From Chloroflexia bacterium (GTDB lineage: Bacteria > Chloroflexota > Chloroflexia > Thermomicrobiales > UBA6265), in the NCBI GenBank assembly GCA_013696525.1, contig JACCYK010000551.1, forward strand, positions 1-13,133: DNA of 13,133 nucleotides, read 5' to 3'. Numbering within the stretch: the first letter of the stretch is position 1; each line of letters starts with the position of its first letter. The notes beneath the pieces are model-generated. The model was not told the DNA's origin. It worked only from the letters and a program-made list of their open reading frames with translations, and did no database searches. The position numbers and the translations under genes are program-made. This document shows positions 1 through 6,511 of the stretch, piece after piece.

Positions 1-34
1 ACCACGGTTCACCTGGCTCGAAGCTAGCCGGTTC

Positions 35-43
35 TGCCATACT
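35..43 (+). promoter_or_regulatory. possible extended -10 element upstream of the proS leader
   Basis: The sequence TG-C-CATACT resembles an extended -10 element (TGnTATAAT), lying about 40 bases before the possible leader ORF. No convincing -35 element is found 16-18 bases upstream, and the true promoter could lie left of the window. Weak prediction. Confidence 0.25.
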
Positions 44-82
44 CCCGCTACTTCCCGCCGCCCGGCGGAAGAAGGAGTGGGC

Positions 83-199
83 ATGAGCGATCAACATCTC
101 CTCACCATCAGTTGTCAGTCATGCCGCGCTCAACCGCTCCGGTGCCGGCTTGGCTCGGCCGGGGCGGGCGGCCTCCCCGTCCCTCCTGGCAGGAGATGA
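83..199 (+). CDS. possible 38-residue leader peptide of proS
   Basis: A short ORF starts with ATG 6 bases after a good Shine-Dalgarno run (GAAGGAG, 71-77) and ends at TGA 197-199. It would encode a 38-residue peptide beginning MSDQHLLTISCQSC and ending GGLPVPPGRR. Three of its last seven codons are proline (CCC 176-178, CCT 182-184, CCT 185-187), plus an earlier CCG. It lies about 137 bases upstream of the prolyl-tRNA synthetase start, and its end overlaps the left arm of a perfect hairpin. Proline codons placed at a hairpin ahead of proS suggest a regulatory leader peptide. It could still be a chance ORF: the RBS and the codon placement are the only support, and four prolines in a GC-rich 38-mer is not extreme. 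Confidence 0.4.
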   Translation: MSDQHLLTISCQSCRAQPLRCRLGSAGAGGLPVPPGRR

Positions 200-221
200 C
201 CGCGAGCGGCCCATCTCCTGC
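183..221 (+). promoter_or_regulatory. mutually exclusive hairpins in the proS leader
   Basis: GCAGGAGATG (189-198) is perfectly complementary to CATCTCCTGC (212-221), a 10-bp stem with a 13-base loop. AGGAG within the left arm (191-195) can instead pair with CTCCT at 183-187 (3-base loop), so the two folds compete. The stop codon of the leader ORF (197-199) sits in the left arm. CTCCT at 215-219 is also complementary to AGGAG of the proS ribosome binding site (321-325). No T-run follows directly; the nearest T-rich stretch is at 236-241, so this is not a canonical intrinsic terminator. It could be an attenuator, an RBS-sequestering switch, or a stable structure with no regulatory role. Confidence 0.45.
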
Positions 222-335
222 ATTGCAGCGACCCTAATTTTCACAACCGAGTAGCGGATCGCCGGCGCTCGGCCGGTGGTTCGGCGCATGGCGCTCGCGA
301 ATGATCCGGGAGCGCCGGCCAGGAGCGGGCTTGTC

Positions 336-1784
336 ATGAGCGAGGCATCGTACGTCGCTGATTTGATCGACCAGGAAGACGATTTCGACCGCTGGTATGT
401 GGACGTGATCCAGAAGGCCGAGCTGGCGGACGACGCCCCGGTCCGGGGCTGCAAGGTGATTCGACCCTATGGTTATGGGCTCTGGGAGCGGATGGCGGCC
501 CGGCTCGATGCCCGGATCAAAGCGACCGGGGTCGAGAACGCCTACTTCCCGCTCTTCATCCCGAAATCGCTGTTGGAGCGAGAGGCGGCGCACGTCGACG
601 GCTTCGCGCCGGAGGTGGCCTGGGTGACGCGGGGCGGCAACCACGAGCTGCCGGAGCCGTGGGCGGTCCGCCCGAGCTCGGAAGCGATCGTCTGCCCGAG
701 CTTCGCGAAATGGGTCCAGAGCTACCGCGACCTGCCGATCCTGCTCAACCAGTGGAACAGCGTGGTCCGCTGGGAAGAGCGGCCGCGGGCCTTCCTGCGG
801 ACGTTGGAGTTCCTCTGGCAAGAGGGGCACACTTGTCACGCCACGGCGGCGGAAGCGGCCGCGCGGGCGCGACAGATGCTGGATGTGTACCAGGCGTTCT
901 ACGCGGAAGACCTGGCGATCCCGGTCGTGCCGGGCGTGAAGACCGAGGCGGAGAAGTTCGCCGGCGCCCTGCGGACCTACACCGTCGAAGCGATGATGGG
1001 CGGCAAGCATTGGGCGTTGCAGGCGGGTACGTCACATAGCCTGCATGACCATTTCGGCCGCGTTTTCGGCATCCAGTTCCTCGACCGCGACGGGGAGCGG
1101 AGGTTTGCCTTCAATACCTCGTGGGGGCTGAGTCATCGCGCGGTCGGCGCCGTGATCATGGTCCATGGCGATGACGCCGGGCTAAAGCTGCCGCCGGCGG
1201 TGGCGCCGGTGCAGGTGATTGTCGTGCCAATCTGGCGAACGGCAGCCGAGCTGGGGCCGCTCGAAGCCGCGGTGGCCCGGATCACGGAGCGGCTGCGTCC
1301 GGTGGCGCGGATGAAGGTCGATTGGCGGGATGATCGCTCGCCGGGCTACAAATTCAATGAATGGGAGCTGAAAGGGGTGCCGATCCGGCTCGAGGTCGGG
1401 CCGCGCGATGTCGTCGCCGACCAGGCGGTGCTCGTCCGGCGTGATACCCGCGAGAAGCTGACCGTGCCGCTGGCGAACCTGGCGGAGGCCGTGGTATCGA
1501 CGCTGGAATCGATCCAGGCCGGACTGTTTGCCGCCGCTTCCCAAACGCTGGCCGAGCGCATGGTCCCGGTCGAAAACCGGGCGGAGCTGTCGAGGCGGGC
1601 GGCGGCGAACGCCGGGTGGTCGTTAGCTCACTGGTGTGGCGGCGCGAGATGCGAGGCGGCGGTGAAAGCCGAGACGAAGGCGACGATCCGGTGCATTCCT
1701 CGGGATGTGCCGGACGAGCGCGGACATTGCATTGTTTGCGACCGGCCGAGTGAGCGGCGGGTCATCTTCGCGCGGGCCTATTGA
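336..1784 (+). CDS. proS: prolyl-tRNA synthetase, archaeal/eukaryotic-like type
   Basis: Class II prolyl-tRNA synthetase, a cytoplasmic enzyme that charges tRNA-Pro. The 482-residue product has the usual length of the short bacterial type that lacks the editing insertion. Motif 2 is clear (RWEERPRAFLRTLEFLWQEGHTCH), as is the motif 3 region (TSWGLSHRAVGAVIMVHGDD), followed by the anticodon-binding domain. The C-terminal module has C434, C439, C465 and C468, the same spacing as the zinc cysteines known in the Thermus thermophilus enzyme, and the chain ends in tyrosine (FARAY), as is typical of this type. ATG 336 is chosen because AGGAG at 321-325 lies about 10 bases before it; an in-frame start at 276 lacks comparable support. 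The long leader may carry regulation. Two GC hairpins follow the stop. Confidence 0.96.
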   Translation: MSEASYVADLIDQEDDFDRWYVDVIQKAELADDAPVRGCKVIRPYGYGLWERMAARLDARIKATGVENAYFPLFIPKSLLEREAAHVDGFAPEVAWVTRGGNHELPEPWAVRPSSEAIVCPSFAKWVQSYRDLPILLNQWNSVVRWEERPRAFLRTLEFLWQEGHTCHATAAEAAARARQMLDVYQAFYAEDLAIPVVPGVKTEAEKFAGALRTYTVEAMMGGKHWALQAGTSHSLHDHFGRVFGIQFLDRDGERRFAFNTSWGLSHRAVGAVIMVHGDDAGLKLPPAVAPVQVIVVPIWRTAAELGPLEAAVARITERLRPVARMKVDWRDDRSPGYKFNEWELKGVPIRLEVGPRDVVADQAVLVRRDTREKLTVPLANLAEAVVSTLESIQAGLFAAASQTLAERMVPVENRAELSRRAAANAGWSLAHWCGGARCEAAVKAETKATIRCIPRDVPDERGHCIVCDRPSERRVIFARAY

Positions 1785-1805
1785 TGAGCCAAACTTCTCC
1801 CTGAA

Positions 1806-1837
1806 GCTCGCCGGTCGGCGAGCGTCGCGGGCCGACG
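1806..1837 (+). terminator. two adjacent GC hairpins after proS
   Basis: GCTCGCC (1806-1812) and GGCGAGC (1817-1823) form a perfect 7-bp stem with a 4-base loop, starting 21 bases after the proS stop. CGTCG (1823-1827) and CGACG (1833-1837) form a second short stem immediately after. There is no T-tract, so termination here would be atypical or Rho-assisted. Position between two transcription units is the main support. Confidence 0.4.
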
Positions 1838-1864
1838 AGCGAACTACCAAGCCACGAGACCATG

Positions 1865-1870
1865 TAGAAT
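1865..1870 (+). promoter_or_regulatory. possible -10 box of the small two-gene unit
   Basis: TAGAAT matches five of six bases of TATAAT and is preceded directly by TG. Transcription from it would start near 1877, just before AGGGAG (1881-1886) and ATG 1895. The region 17 bases upstream (AACTAC) is a poor -35 box. Tentative. Confidence 0.35.
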
Positions 1871-1910
1871 GCGGTGAAACAGGGAGTGGCAAACATGGCT
1901 GAATCAGCTT

Positions 1911-2156
1911 GTGGCGCAACCCGATACCGATCAACGTGACCTCGATGACCGACAAGAGTCGTCCGAGGATCCAGAGTCCGGCATGAGTTATCTCACCAAA
2001 GAGGAGGCCGAGGACCTGTTCGACCGGCAGGCGCGGAAGTATCTCGGCATGTCCGGAGTAGAGTTCAGGCGTCAGTATCAGGCTGGAGCATTTGACGACC
2101 CTTGTCGCTCAGATTTCATCCGGGTCTATTTCCTGATGCGCTTAGCTGACGAGTAG
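1911..2156 (+). CDS. small acidic protein of an unnamed LTxEEA...F family; possible antitoxin-like partner
   Basis: Encodes up to 81 residues from GTG 1911, or 57 residues from in-frame ATG 1983. The conserved part is LTKEEAEDLFDRQARKYLG, followed by MSGVEFRRQYQAGAFDD. The incomplete gene at the right end of the window has the same pattern (LPREQALALFEAEVRRVTG, then LTAEQFLAKWDGG), so they are paralogues. The start is uncertain: the only good RBS (AGGGAG, 1881-1886) serves ATG 1895, which opens a 14-codon ORF in another frame. The stop is 3 bases before the GTG of the next gene, indicating co-translation. Small size and coupling to an unknown partner resemble toxin-antitoxin layouts, but no DNA-binding fold is visible and function is unknown. 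Confidence 0.75.
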   Translation: MAQPDTDQRDLDDRQESSEDPESGMSYLTKEEAEDLFDRQARKYLGMSGVEFRRQYQAGAFDDPCRSDFIRVYFLMRLADE

Positions 2157-2159
2157 CTG

Positions 2160-2729
2160 GTGCCCAGTGGCAGAGCTCCGGCGGAAGCAGTTGAGCGATA
2201 CCGTGCTCAGTTCGTCGAGACAGTTCGCTGTATCGCTCACGGCAGCCGAGCATCGTCGCGCGAACGTCGCTACGAGGTTGATCAGGAATACACGATTGCC
2301 CTGAATAGAAGTGAGCCACTCCAGCTTCGATCGTCACCAGGCCGGTATCTTTCGGCTAGCCAGCGGTTTCGCGTCGCGCGAAACGAAGGTGGCTCGACGG
2401 GGCCATTCCTCGCCTACACCATCGAGTATTGGTACCAATTTCTCTTCGATGATGAGGTCGAGCTGCTGGCCTATCATTGGACGCCGGAAGCCTTCGCATT
2501 GGGCCAGAAGACCTATCCCCACCTCCACATCGGCGCGGCGATGGTGTCGGTAGCGGCGCCGGTCCTTCCGGACACATTCCACAAGAAGCACGTACCGTCT
2601 GGCCAAGTCTCGATCGAGAGCGTGGTGCGGTTTGCGATCGAGGAGCTTGGGGTGCCGCCACTCCGGCGAGACTGGAGCGACATCCTGGATCGCGGGCAAC
2701 GACAATTCGACGATGACCAACTCGAATAG
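2160..2729 (+). CDS. uncharacterised His-rich protein, second gene of a coupled pair
   Basis: A 189-residue protein that I do not recognise as a named family. It starts at GTG 2160, three bases after the upstream stop, consistent with translational coupling. Visible landmarks are YHWTPE (105-110), PHLHIG (120-125), FHKKHVPSGQVSIESVVRF (140-158) and a closing EELGVPP...W segment. The histidines H106, H121, H123, H141 and H144 cluster within 40 residues and could bind a metal or form an active site; this is inference. There is no signal peptide or membrane segment. I have an unverified impression that proteins with PHLH and H-[IVL]-P-[TS]-G-x-V motifs recur in Actinobacteria and Chloroflexota beside small proteins like its neighbour. 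A toxin-like role is possible but unproven. Confidence 0.75.
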   Translation: MPSGRAPAEAVERYRAQFVETVRCIAHGSRASSRERRYEVDQEYTIALNRSEPLQLRSSPGRYLSASQRFRVARNEGGSTGPFLAYTIEYWYQFLFDDEVELLAYHWTPEAFALGQKTYPHLHIGAAMVSVAAPVLPDTFHKKHVPSGQVSIESVVRFAIEELGVPPLRRDWSDILDRGQRQFDDDQLE

Positions 2730-2743
2730 CGAGGTCACTGTCG

Positions 2744-2753
2744 TCTCGCGAGA
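2744..2753. promoter_or_regulatory. perfect 10-bp palindrome next to a promoter
   Basis: TCTCGCGAGA is self-complementary and lies 8 bases upstream of the TTGACG box at 2761. Its position suits a regulator site for the downstream oxidase cluster, but short GC palindromes are common in GC-rich DNA. Confidence 0.3.
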
Positions 2754-2760
2754 TGGGCCA

Positions 2761-2789
2761 TTGACGGCGGGCCGGGCCGGGCGTACCCT
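2761..2789 (+). promoter_or_regulatory. sigma70-type promoter of the oxidase cluster
   Basis: TTGACG (2761-2766) and TACCCT (2784-2789) are separated by exactly 17 bases. The -35 box matches five of six consensus bases; the -10 box keeps the important first T, second A and last T. The 5' leader to ATG 2834 would be about 38 bases. This is the best-formed promoter in the window. Confidence 0.6.
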
Positions 2790-2833
2790 CATTCAGGGCC
2801 GGACGCGATAGCCACGCGCGGGAGCGATTGGGC

Positions 2834-4000
2834 ATGAAGACCGCCTACGATTTCATCGTCATTGGCTGCGGCGGCATCGGCAGCGCCGCCGCCTACCGGC
2901 TGGCGCGGGCGTCGGGGGCCGAGGTGCTGGCCCTCGAGCAATTCCGGATCGGGCACGACAACGGCGCCTCGCAGGACCATTCCCGGATCATCCGGTTGTC
3001 GTATCACGATCCGGACTACACGGCGCTGACCCCCCACACCTATACCGCCTGGGCCGAGGTCGAGCGAGAGTCCGGCGTGCAATTGGTGGTCAAGACCGGC
3101 GGCCTCGACCTCGAGGCGGCCGGCGGTGATGCGCTCGCCAGCTACAGCCACGGGATGAACGCGGCCGGCATTCCGTTTGAGCAGCTTTCCGCGGATGAGG
3201 TGATGTACCGCTGGCCGCAATATCGGCTCCGGGATGGCGAGCGGGCTCTCTTTCAAGCCGATGGCGGGCTCGTCGATTCCGGCAAAGGGATCGCGGTCCA
3301 TGTCGCCCTGGCCCGTGCCCATGGCGCTACCGTGCTCGATCAGACCCCGGTCCGGAGCTTGCGCGTCGTGGGGGATAGCGTCGAGGTGGTGACGGACGGC
3401 GGGACCTTCACCGCCGGCAAGGTCGTCATCGCCGCCGATGCCTGGACGAACCAGTTGCTGGCCTCGTTCGGCATCGCGTGGCCGCTGACCATCCTCCAGG
3501 AGCAAGTGACCTTCTTCGCCACGCCGAACTTGCGCGAGTTCGCGCCGGACCGGTTCCCGATCTTCATCTGGCATGGCAGCCCGGATTTCTACGGCTTCCC
3601 GGTCTACGGCGAGGTGGCGACCAAGGCCGCGATCGACTGTGGCGGTGACCGGGTCACGACCGAGACCCGCACCTTCGAGCCGAACCCGCGTCCCCATCGC
3701 GCGCTGATCGCCTTCCTGGAACGACACATCCCAGGGTTTCTAGGCCCGGAGCTGCGGACCAAGACCTGCTTGTACACGATGCCGCCGGACCGCAACTTCA
3801 CGATTGACACCCTGCCCGGGGTGCCCCAAGTGGTCGTCGCTCAGGGCGCCGCCCATGCGTACAAATTTGCCGCCCTGATCGGGAAGATTCTGGCTGATCT
3901 CGCGGTGCGAGGCCAGACCGACTGCCCGATCGCGCCATTCGGGGCCGGCCGGCCCGCCCTGACCGATCCTAATTTCCCGGCCTCGTTTCACCTTAGCTAG
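2834..4000 (+). CDS. FAD-dependent sarcosine / N-methyl-amino-acid oxidase-like enzyme (MSOX/MTOX family)
   Basis: A 388-residue flavoprotein of the monomeric sarcosine oxidase / N-methyltryptophan oxidase family, which oxidises secondary amines with O2. The N-terminal dinucleotide-binding motif is VIGCGGIGSAAAYRLA, followed by NGASQDHSRIIRLSYHD, equivalent to the conserved RIIR stretch of MSOX. The C-terminal KTCLYTMPPDRNFTID carries C312, matching the cysteine that binds FAD covalently in this family (C315 in Bacillus MSOX), and AHAYKFAALIG corresponds to the GFKFS region. K264 aligns with the oxygen-activating lysine (K265), but the residue aligning with active-site H269 is D268. ATG 2834 has GGGAG (2820-2824) 9 bases upstream; the in-frame TTG at 2828 is less likely. 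First gene of a probable operon with an M20 hydrolase and a MOSC protein. The substrate is not predictable. Confidence 0.88.
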   Translation: MKTAYDFIVIGCGGIGSAAAYRLARASGAEVLALEQFRIGHDNGASQDHSRIIRLSYHDPDYTALTPHTYTAWAEVERESGVQLVVKTGGLDLEAAGGDALASYSHGMNAAGIPFEQLSADEVMYRWPQYRLRDGERALFQADGGLVDSGKGIAVHVALARAHGATVLDQTPVRSLRVVGDSVEVVTDGGTFTAGKVVIAADAWTNQLLASFGIAWPLTILQEQVTFFATPNLREFAPDRFPIFIWHGSPDFYGFPVYGEVATKAAIDCGGDRVTTETRTFEPNPRPHRALIAFLERHIPGFLGPELRTKTCLYTMPPDRNFTIDTLPGVPQVVVAQGAAHAYKFAALIGKILADLAVRGQTDCPIAPFGAGRPALTDPNFPASFHLS

Positions 4001-4001
4001 C

Positions 4002-4021
4002 CGGGGACGACGTCCTCCCCG
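4002..4021 (+). other. short hairpin between oxidase and M20 gene
   Basis: CGGGGA (4002-4007) pairs with TCCCCG (4016-4021) across an 8-base loop, directly after the oxidase stop. There is no T-run, so it may modulate transcript stability or readthrough rather than terminate. It lies in the 79-base gap before the M20 gene. Confidence 0.3.
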
Positions 4022-4079
4022 CCCCCAATCCCTGGGACGCACGGCCGTTTCTCCCAAGTGCAAGGTGCAATGCGCGGTC

Positions 4080-5222
4080 ATGGATGACGACCTGGACCAA
4101 TCGCTGGCCGACCCCGAAGAGGCAGGGGCGCTGACCGCGCACCTCGTTTCGTTTCGGAGCTATCCCGGTGAGGAAGGGGACGTGCAGCGCGCCGTCGCTG
4201 GCTGGCTGGATGACAACGACATCGCGGCCGAGCTCCGGGAGACGGTGGGGGACCGGCCGAACGTGGTGGCCCGGATTGAGAATGGGCCGGGACCGACGAT
4301 GCTCTTCAACGGGCACACCGATACCGTGTTGGCCGCCGAAGGATGGTCGTGTGATCCCTGGCAAGGCAAGCGCGAGGGGGATCGCCTTTACGGGCTGGGC
4401 GCCTGCGACATGAAATCGGGCGTGGCGGCGGCCATGCTGGCCACCCGCGCCTTAGACCGGAACCGCGAGCTCTGGCGGGGCACGCTCGTCTTCAGCGCGG
4501 TGGTCGATGAAGAAGCGTTCTCGATTGGAGCGCGGGCGGTGATCGCCGATGGGCCGCCGGCGGACTACTGCATCGTCACCGAGTCGTCGATGGAGCCGTG
4601 CCTGGGGTCGGTGGGCAAAGTGCTGGTCCGGATGGATGTCACCGGCAAGGCCACCCATGCCTCGTGGCCGGATGCCGGGGTCAATGCCGCGATCGAGGCG
4701 GCCAAGCTCGTCGCTCGCTTAGATGAGATCCCCCTGGCGGAGCATCCCCGGTTCGCGGCGACCCGGGCGGTGCTTTCGTTTCACAGCGGCAGCGACCAAT
4801 ACGTGATCACGGTGCCCGAGCGGGCGCGGGTGCTGATCAACCGGATGATCGTCCCCGGTGAGACGGCGGAGACGATCCTGGCCGACCTGCGGGCGCTGGC
4901 GGACCGCCTCGATTCGCCGGCAACCTTCGAGTTTCAGGTGGACCCCCCATATTACCCGCCGTGGGAGATCGAGCCGAATCATCCGTTGGTTGACGCCCTG
5001 CGGCGCGCCTTTGAGCGCGAGCATGGGCGGCCGCCAACCTGGACCTACACCGGTTTTGGCGACGCCAACCTCTTCTCGGGCGAGGCGGGGATCCCCACCA
5101 TCCAGGTCGGCGCCACCGGCTCCCGCTTCCACGAGGCGGATGAATGGGTCAGCGTCACCTCGATCGCGCGCGCGGCGCGGCTGCTGGTCCGGGTCACGGC
5201 CGAGATGCTGCCGGCGGGCTAA
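4080..5222 (+). CDS. M20-family metallopeptidase / deacylase (ArgE-DapE-like)
   Basis: A zinc-dependent amidohydrolase of the M20 family, which includes acetylornithine deacetylase, succinyl-diaminopimelate desuccinylase and carboxypeptidase G2 types. All expected ligands are visible, numbered from ATG 4080: H79 and D81 in NGHTDT, D110 in GACDMKSG, E144/E145 in VVDEEAFS, E168 in VTESS, and H351 in SRFHEADEWV. The dimerisation (lid) domain is marked by GKATHASWPDAGVNA, with H192. At 380 residues it is a normal full length. There is no signal peptide, so it is cytoplasmic. The start is uncertain: ATG 4080 has only AAGGTG 12 bases upstream, and GTG 4065 is possible. It lies 79 bases after the oxidase and 14 bases before the MOSC gene, suggesting a joint pathway, perhaps removing an acyl group from an N-substituted amino acid. 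Not necessarily argE or dapE. Confidence 0.9.
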   Translation: MDDDLDQSLADPEEAGALTAHLVSFRSYPGEEGDVQRAVAGWLDDNDIAAELRETVGDRPNVVARIENGPGPTMLFNGHTDTVLAAEGWSCDPWQGKREGDRLYGLGACDMKSGVAAAMLATRALDRNRELWRGTLVFSAVVDEEAFSIGARAVIADGPPADYCIVTESSMEPCLGSVGKVLVRMDVTGKATHASWPDAGVNAAIEAAKLVARLDEIPLAEHPRFAATRAVLSFHSGSDQYVITVPERARVLINRMIVPGETAETILADLRALADRLDSPATFEFQVDPPYYPPWEIEPNHPLVDALRRAFEREHGRPPTWTYTGFGDANLFSGEAGIPTIQVGATGSRFHEADEWVSVTSIARAARLLVRVTAEMLPAG

Positions 5223-5236
5223 ATAGGAAGCGTGCC

Positions 5237-5839
5237 ATGCCCGAGATCGGGCCGATCATCGTGTTGCAAGTGCAGGTGTCGAGCCTGAAAGTGGGGGAGG
5301 CGCCGCGCAAGCGCTACGACCCACGCCCCCTCCTGCCCGTACCGGCGCTGGAGCTTGACCCGGACGGGGCGATCGGCCTCCCGGCCGATGGCTCGCGGGT
5401 GGTCGATGTCCACCATCTCCGGCATGCGGCGACGAAGCAGCGGCGAGGCCTCAACGGCCTCTCGATCGGCTTCACCTCGCACTACGCGGAGATGCGTGAC
5501 CGCTTCGACAATGCGCTGCCAGATGGCATGGCCGGCGAGAACATCCTGGTCGGCACCGACCGCCACTGGACCGAGGAGGAGCTAGCGCCGGGCCTCGCCA
5601 TCGTGACCAAGGCCGGACGGCGGCTCGCGATCGAGCGAGTGATGGTCGCCGCCCCCTGCGTCGAGTTCACCCGCTGGGCGATGCGCTTCCCCGACGATGG
5701 CCGGCCCGACCGCACCGTGACCGAGGGCGTGCGCTTCCTCGATCACGGCATGCGCGGCTATTACGCCGCCTACGACGGTGAGCCGGTGACGATTGCGGTC
5801 GGAGATCGGGTCTTCGTCCGGGATCAGGGTGGCCAGTAG
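5237..5839 (+). CDS. MOSC-domain protein
   Basis: A 200-residue protein with the hallmarks of a MOSC domain, a fold related to the C-terminal part of molybdenum cofactor sulfurase and to YiiM-type proteins. Seen are GLSIGFTSHYAEMRDRF (74-90), MAGENILV (98-105), a single conserved-type cysteine in APCVEFTRW (C141), and a terminal GEPVTIAVGDRVFV. In the family this cysteine is proposed to carry sulfur or bind the molybdenum cofactor. ATG 5237 has AGGAAG (5225-5230) 6 bases upstream, and the gene starts 14 bases after the M20 stop, so it is the third gene of the operon. The exact role is unknown; it may belong to a molybdoenzyme or sulfur-transfer step not encoded here. It converges with the next gene, 8 bases away. 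Confidence 0.82.
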   Translation: MPEIGPIIVLQVQVSSLKVGEAPRKRYDPRPLLPVPALELDPDGAIGLPADGSRVVDVHHLRHAATKQRRGLNGLSIGFTSHYAEMRDRFDNALPDGMAGENILVGTDRHWTEEELAPGLAIVTKAGRRLAIERVMVAAPCVEFTRWAMRFPDDGRPDRTVTEGVRFLDHGMRGYYAAYDGEPVTIAVGDRVFVRDQGGQ

Positions 5840-5847
5840 TGGCAGCG

Positions 5848-6384
5848 TCAGGGTTGACCTGATTGTGGCGCTTCGCCTTCTTCAACGACGTGGGTGACGA
5901 ATCGCAGCACGCTGTCGTCCGCTCGTGCCGTCACTTCCCAGCACCCAGCGGTGGGGAAGAAGATACCGGAAGCCTGGTAATCGCCGGGGTAGCCGTCGGG
6001 AATTTGAGCGGTGAGGGTCGAGCGCTCGGTGTCGAGGGAGTGCCCAGTCACCGTGAGCGTGGCGCCAATCGGCTTCAGCCACAGCACTTTTCCCCCACCT
6101 GTCTCACGATACGGCTCAGCGCCGACCCACAGCAGGCCGTCGTCACTGATGTACCACCAGGCGAGCCCGAGCGAATTTCGCCTCATTCCCTCCGGTTGCT
6201 CTGGTTCGGGCGGATCGGCCAGCACCGGCGGAGTCACCGGGCAATCGACGAATGCCGTGGCCGGCATCCCCGCCGAATCTCCGCGTTCGGCCGTGGCGAC
6301 GGCTGGTGGGCCGGTGGACTGAATCGAGCTCGCGACAACGATGGTAAGGACTATTGCCAGGCTGCCGCCAAAGCGTGAGCGCAT
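5848..6384 (-). CDS. secreted protein of unknown function with GCWEVT motif
   Basis: A 178-residue protein with an N-terminal signal peptide: MRSRFGG followed by a hydrophobic stretch (SLAIVLTIVVASS) and a likely cleavage near residues 25-32. The mature part has a proline-rich linker, WWYISDDGLLWVGAE, a GGGKVLWLKPIGATLTVTG strand region and a C-terminal IFFPTAGCWEVTARA. C48 and C148 are the only cysteines and could form a disulfide. The pattern (GNKVLW..., FPTxGCWEVT) is familiar from secreted proteins of Chloroflexota and looks like a small beta-sandwich; this is memory and inference, not a search. ATG 6384 is preceded by GGGAGG (complement of 6392-6397) with 7-base spacing; upstream in-frame starts are rejected. 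No lipobox is seen. Confidence 0.8.
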   Translation of the reverse strand: MRSRFGGSLAIVLTIVVASSIQSTGPPAVATAERGDSAGMPATAFVDCPVTPPVLADPPEPEQPEGMRRNSLGLAWWYISDDGLLWVGAEPYRETGGGKVLWLKPIGATLTVTGHSLDTERSTLTAQIPDGYPGDYQASGIFFPTAGCWEVTARADDSVLRFVTHVVEEGEAPQSGQP

Positions 6385-6511
6385 CGCTGGGCCTCCCGCG
6401 GCGAAGGGTAATGTGCTCGAACCGGGACAATCACCTTGATCCTGCTCTAGCAGAGACAACGTGGCCATGTTCGCACTTGTGATACTCGGGGAGGAGACGA
6501 TTGGTTCCCGG

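Noticed and set aside
200..335. T-box riboswitch before proS
   Set aside because: The conserved T-box bulge sequence (AGGGUGGNACCGCG-like) and a following U-tract terminator are not present.
2789..3727. 312-codon minus-strand frame opposite the oxidase
   Set aside because: The oxidase on the + strand has clear motifs and an RBS; this frame has neither.
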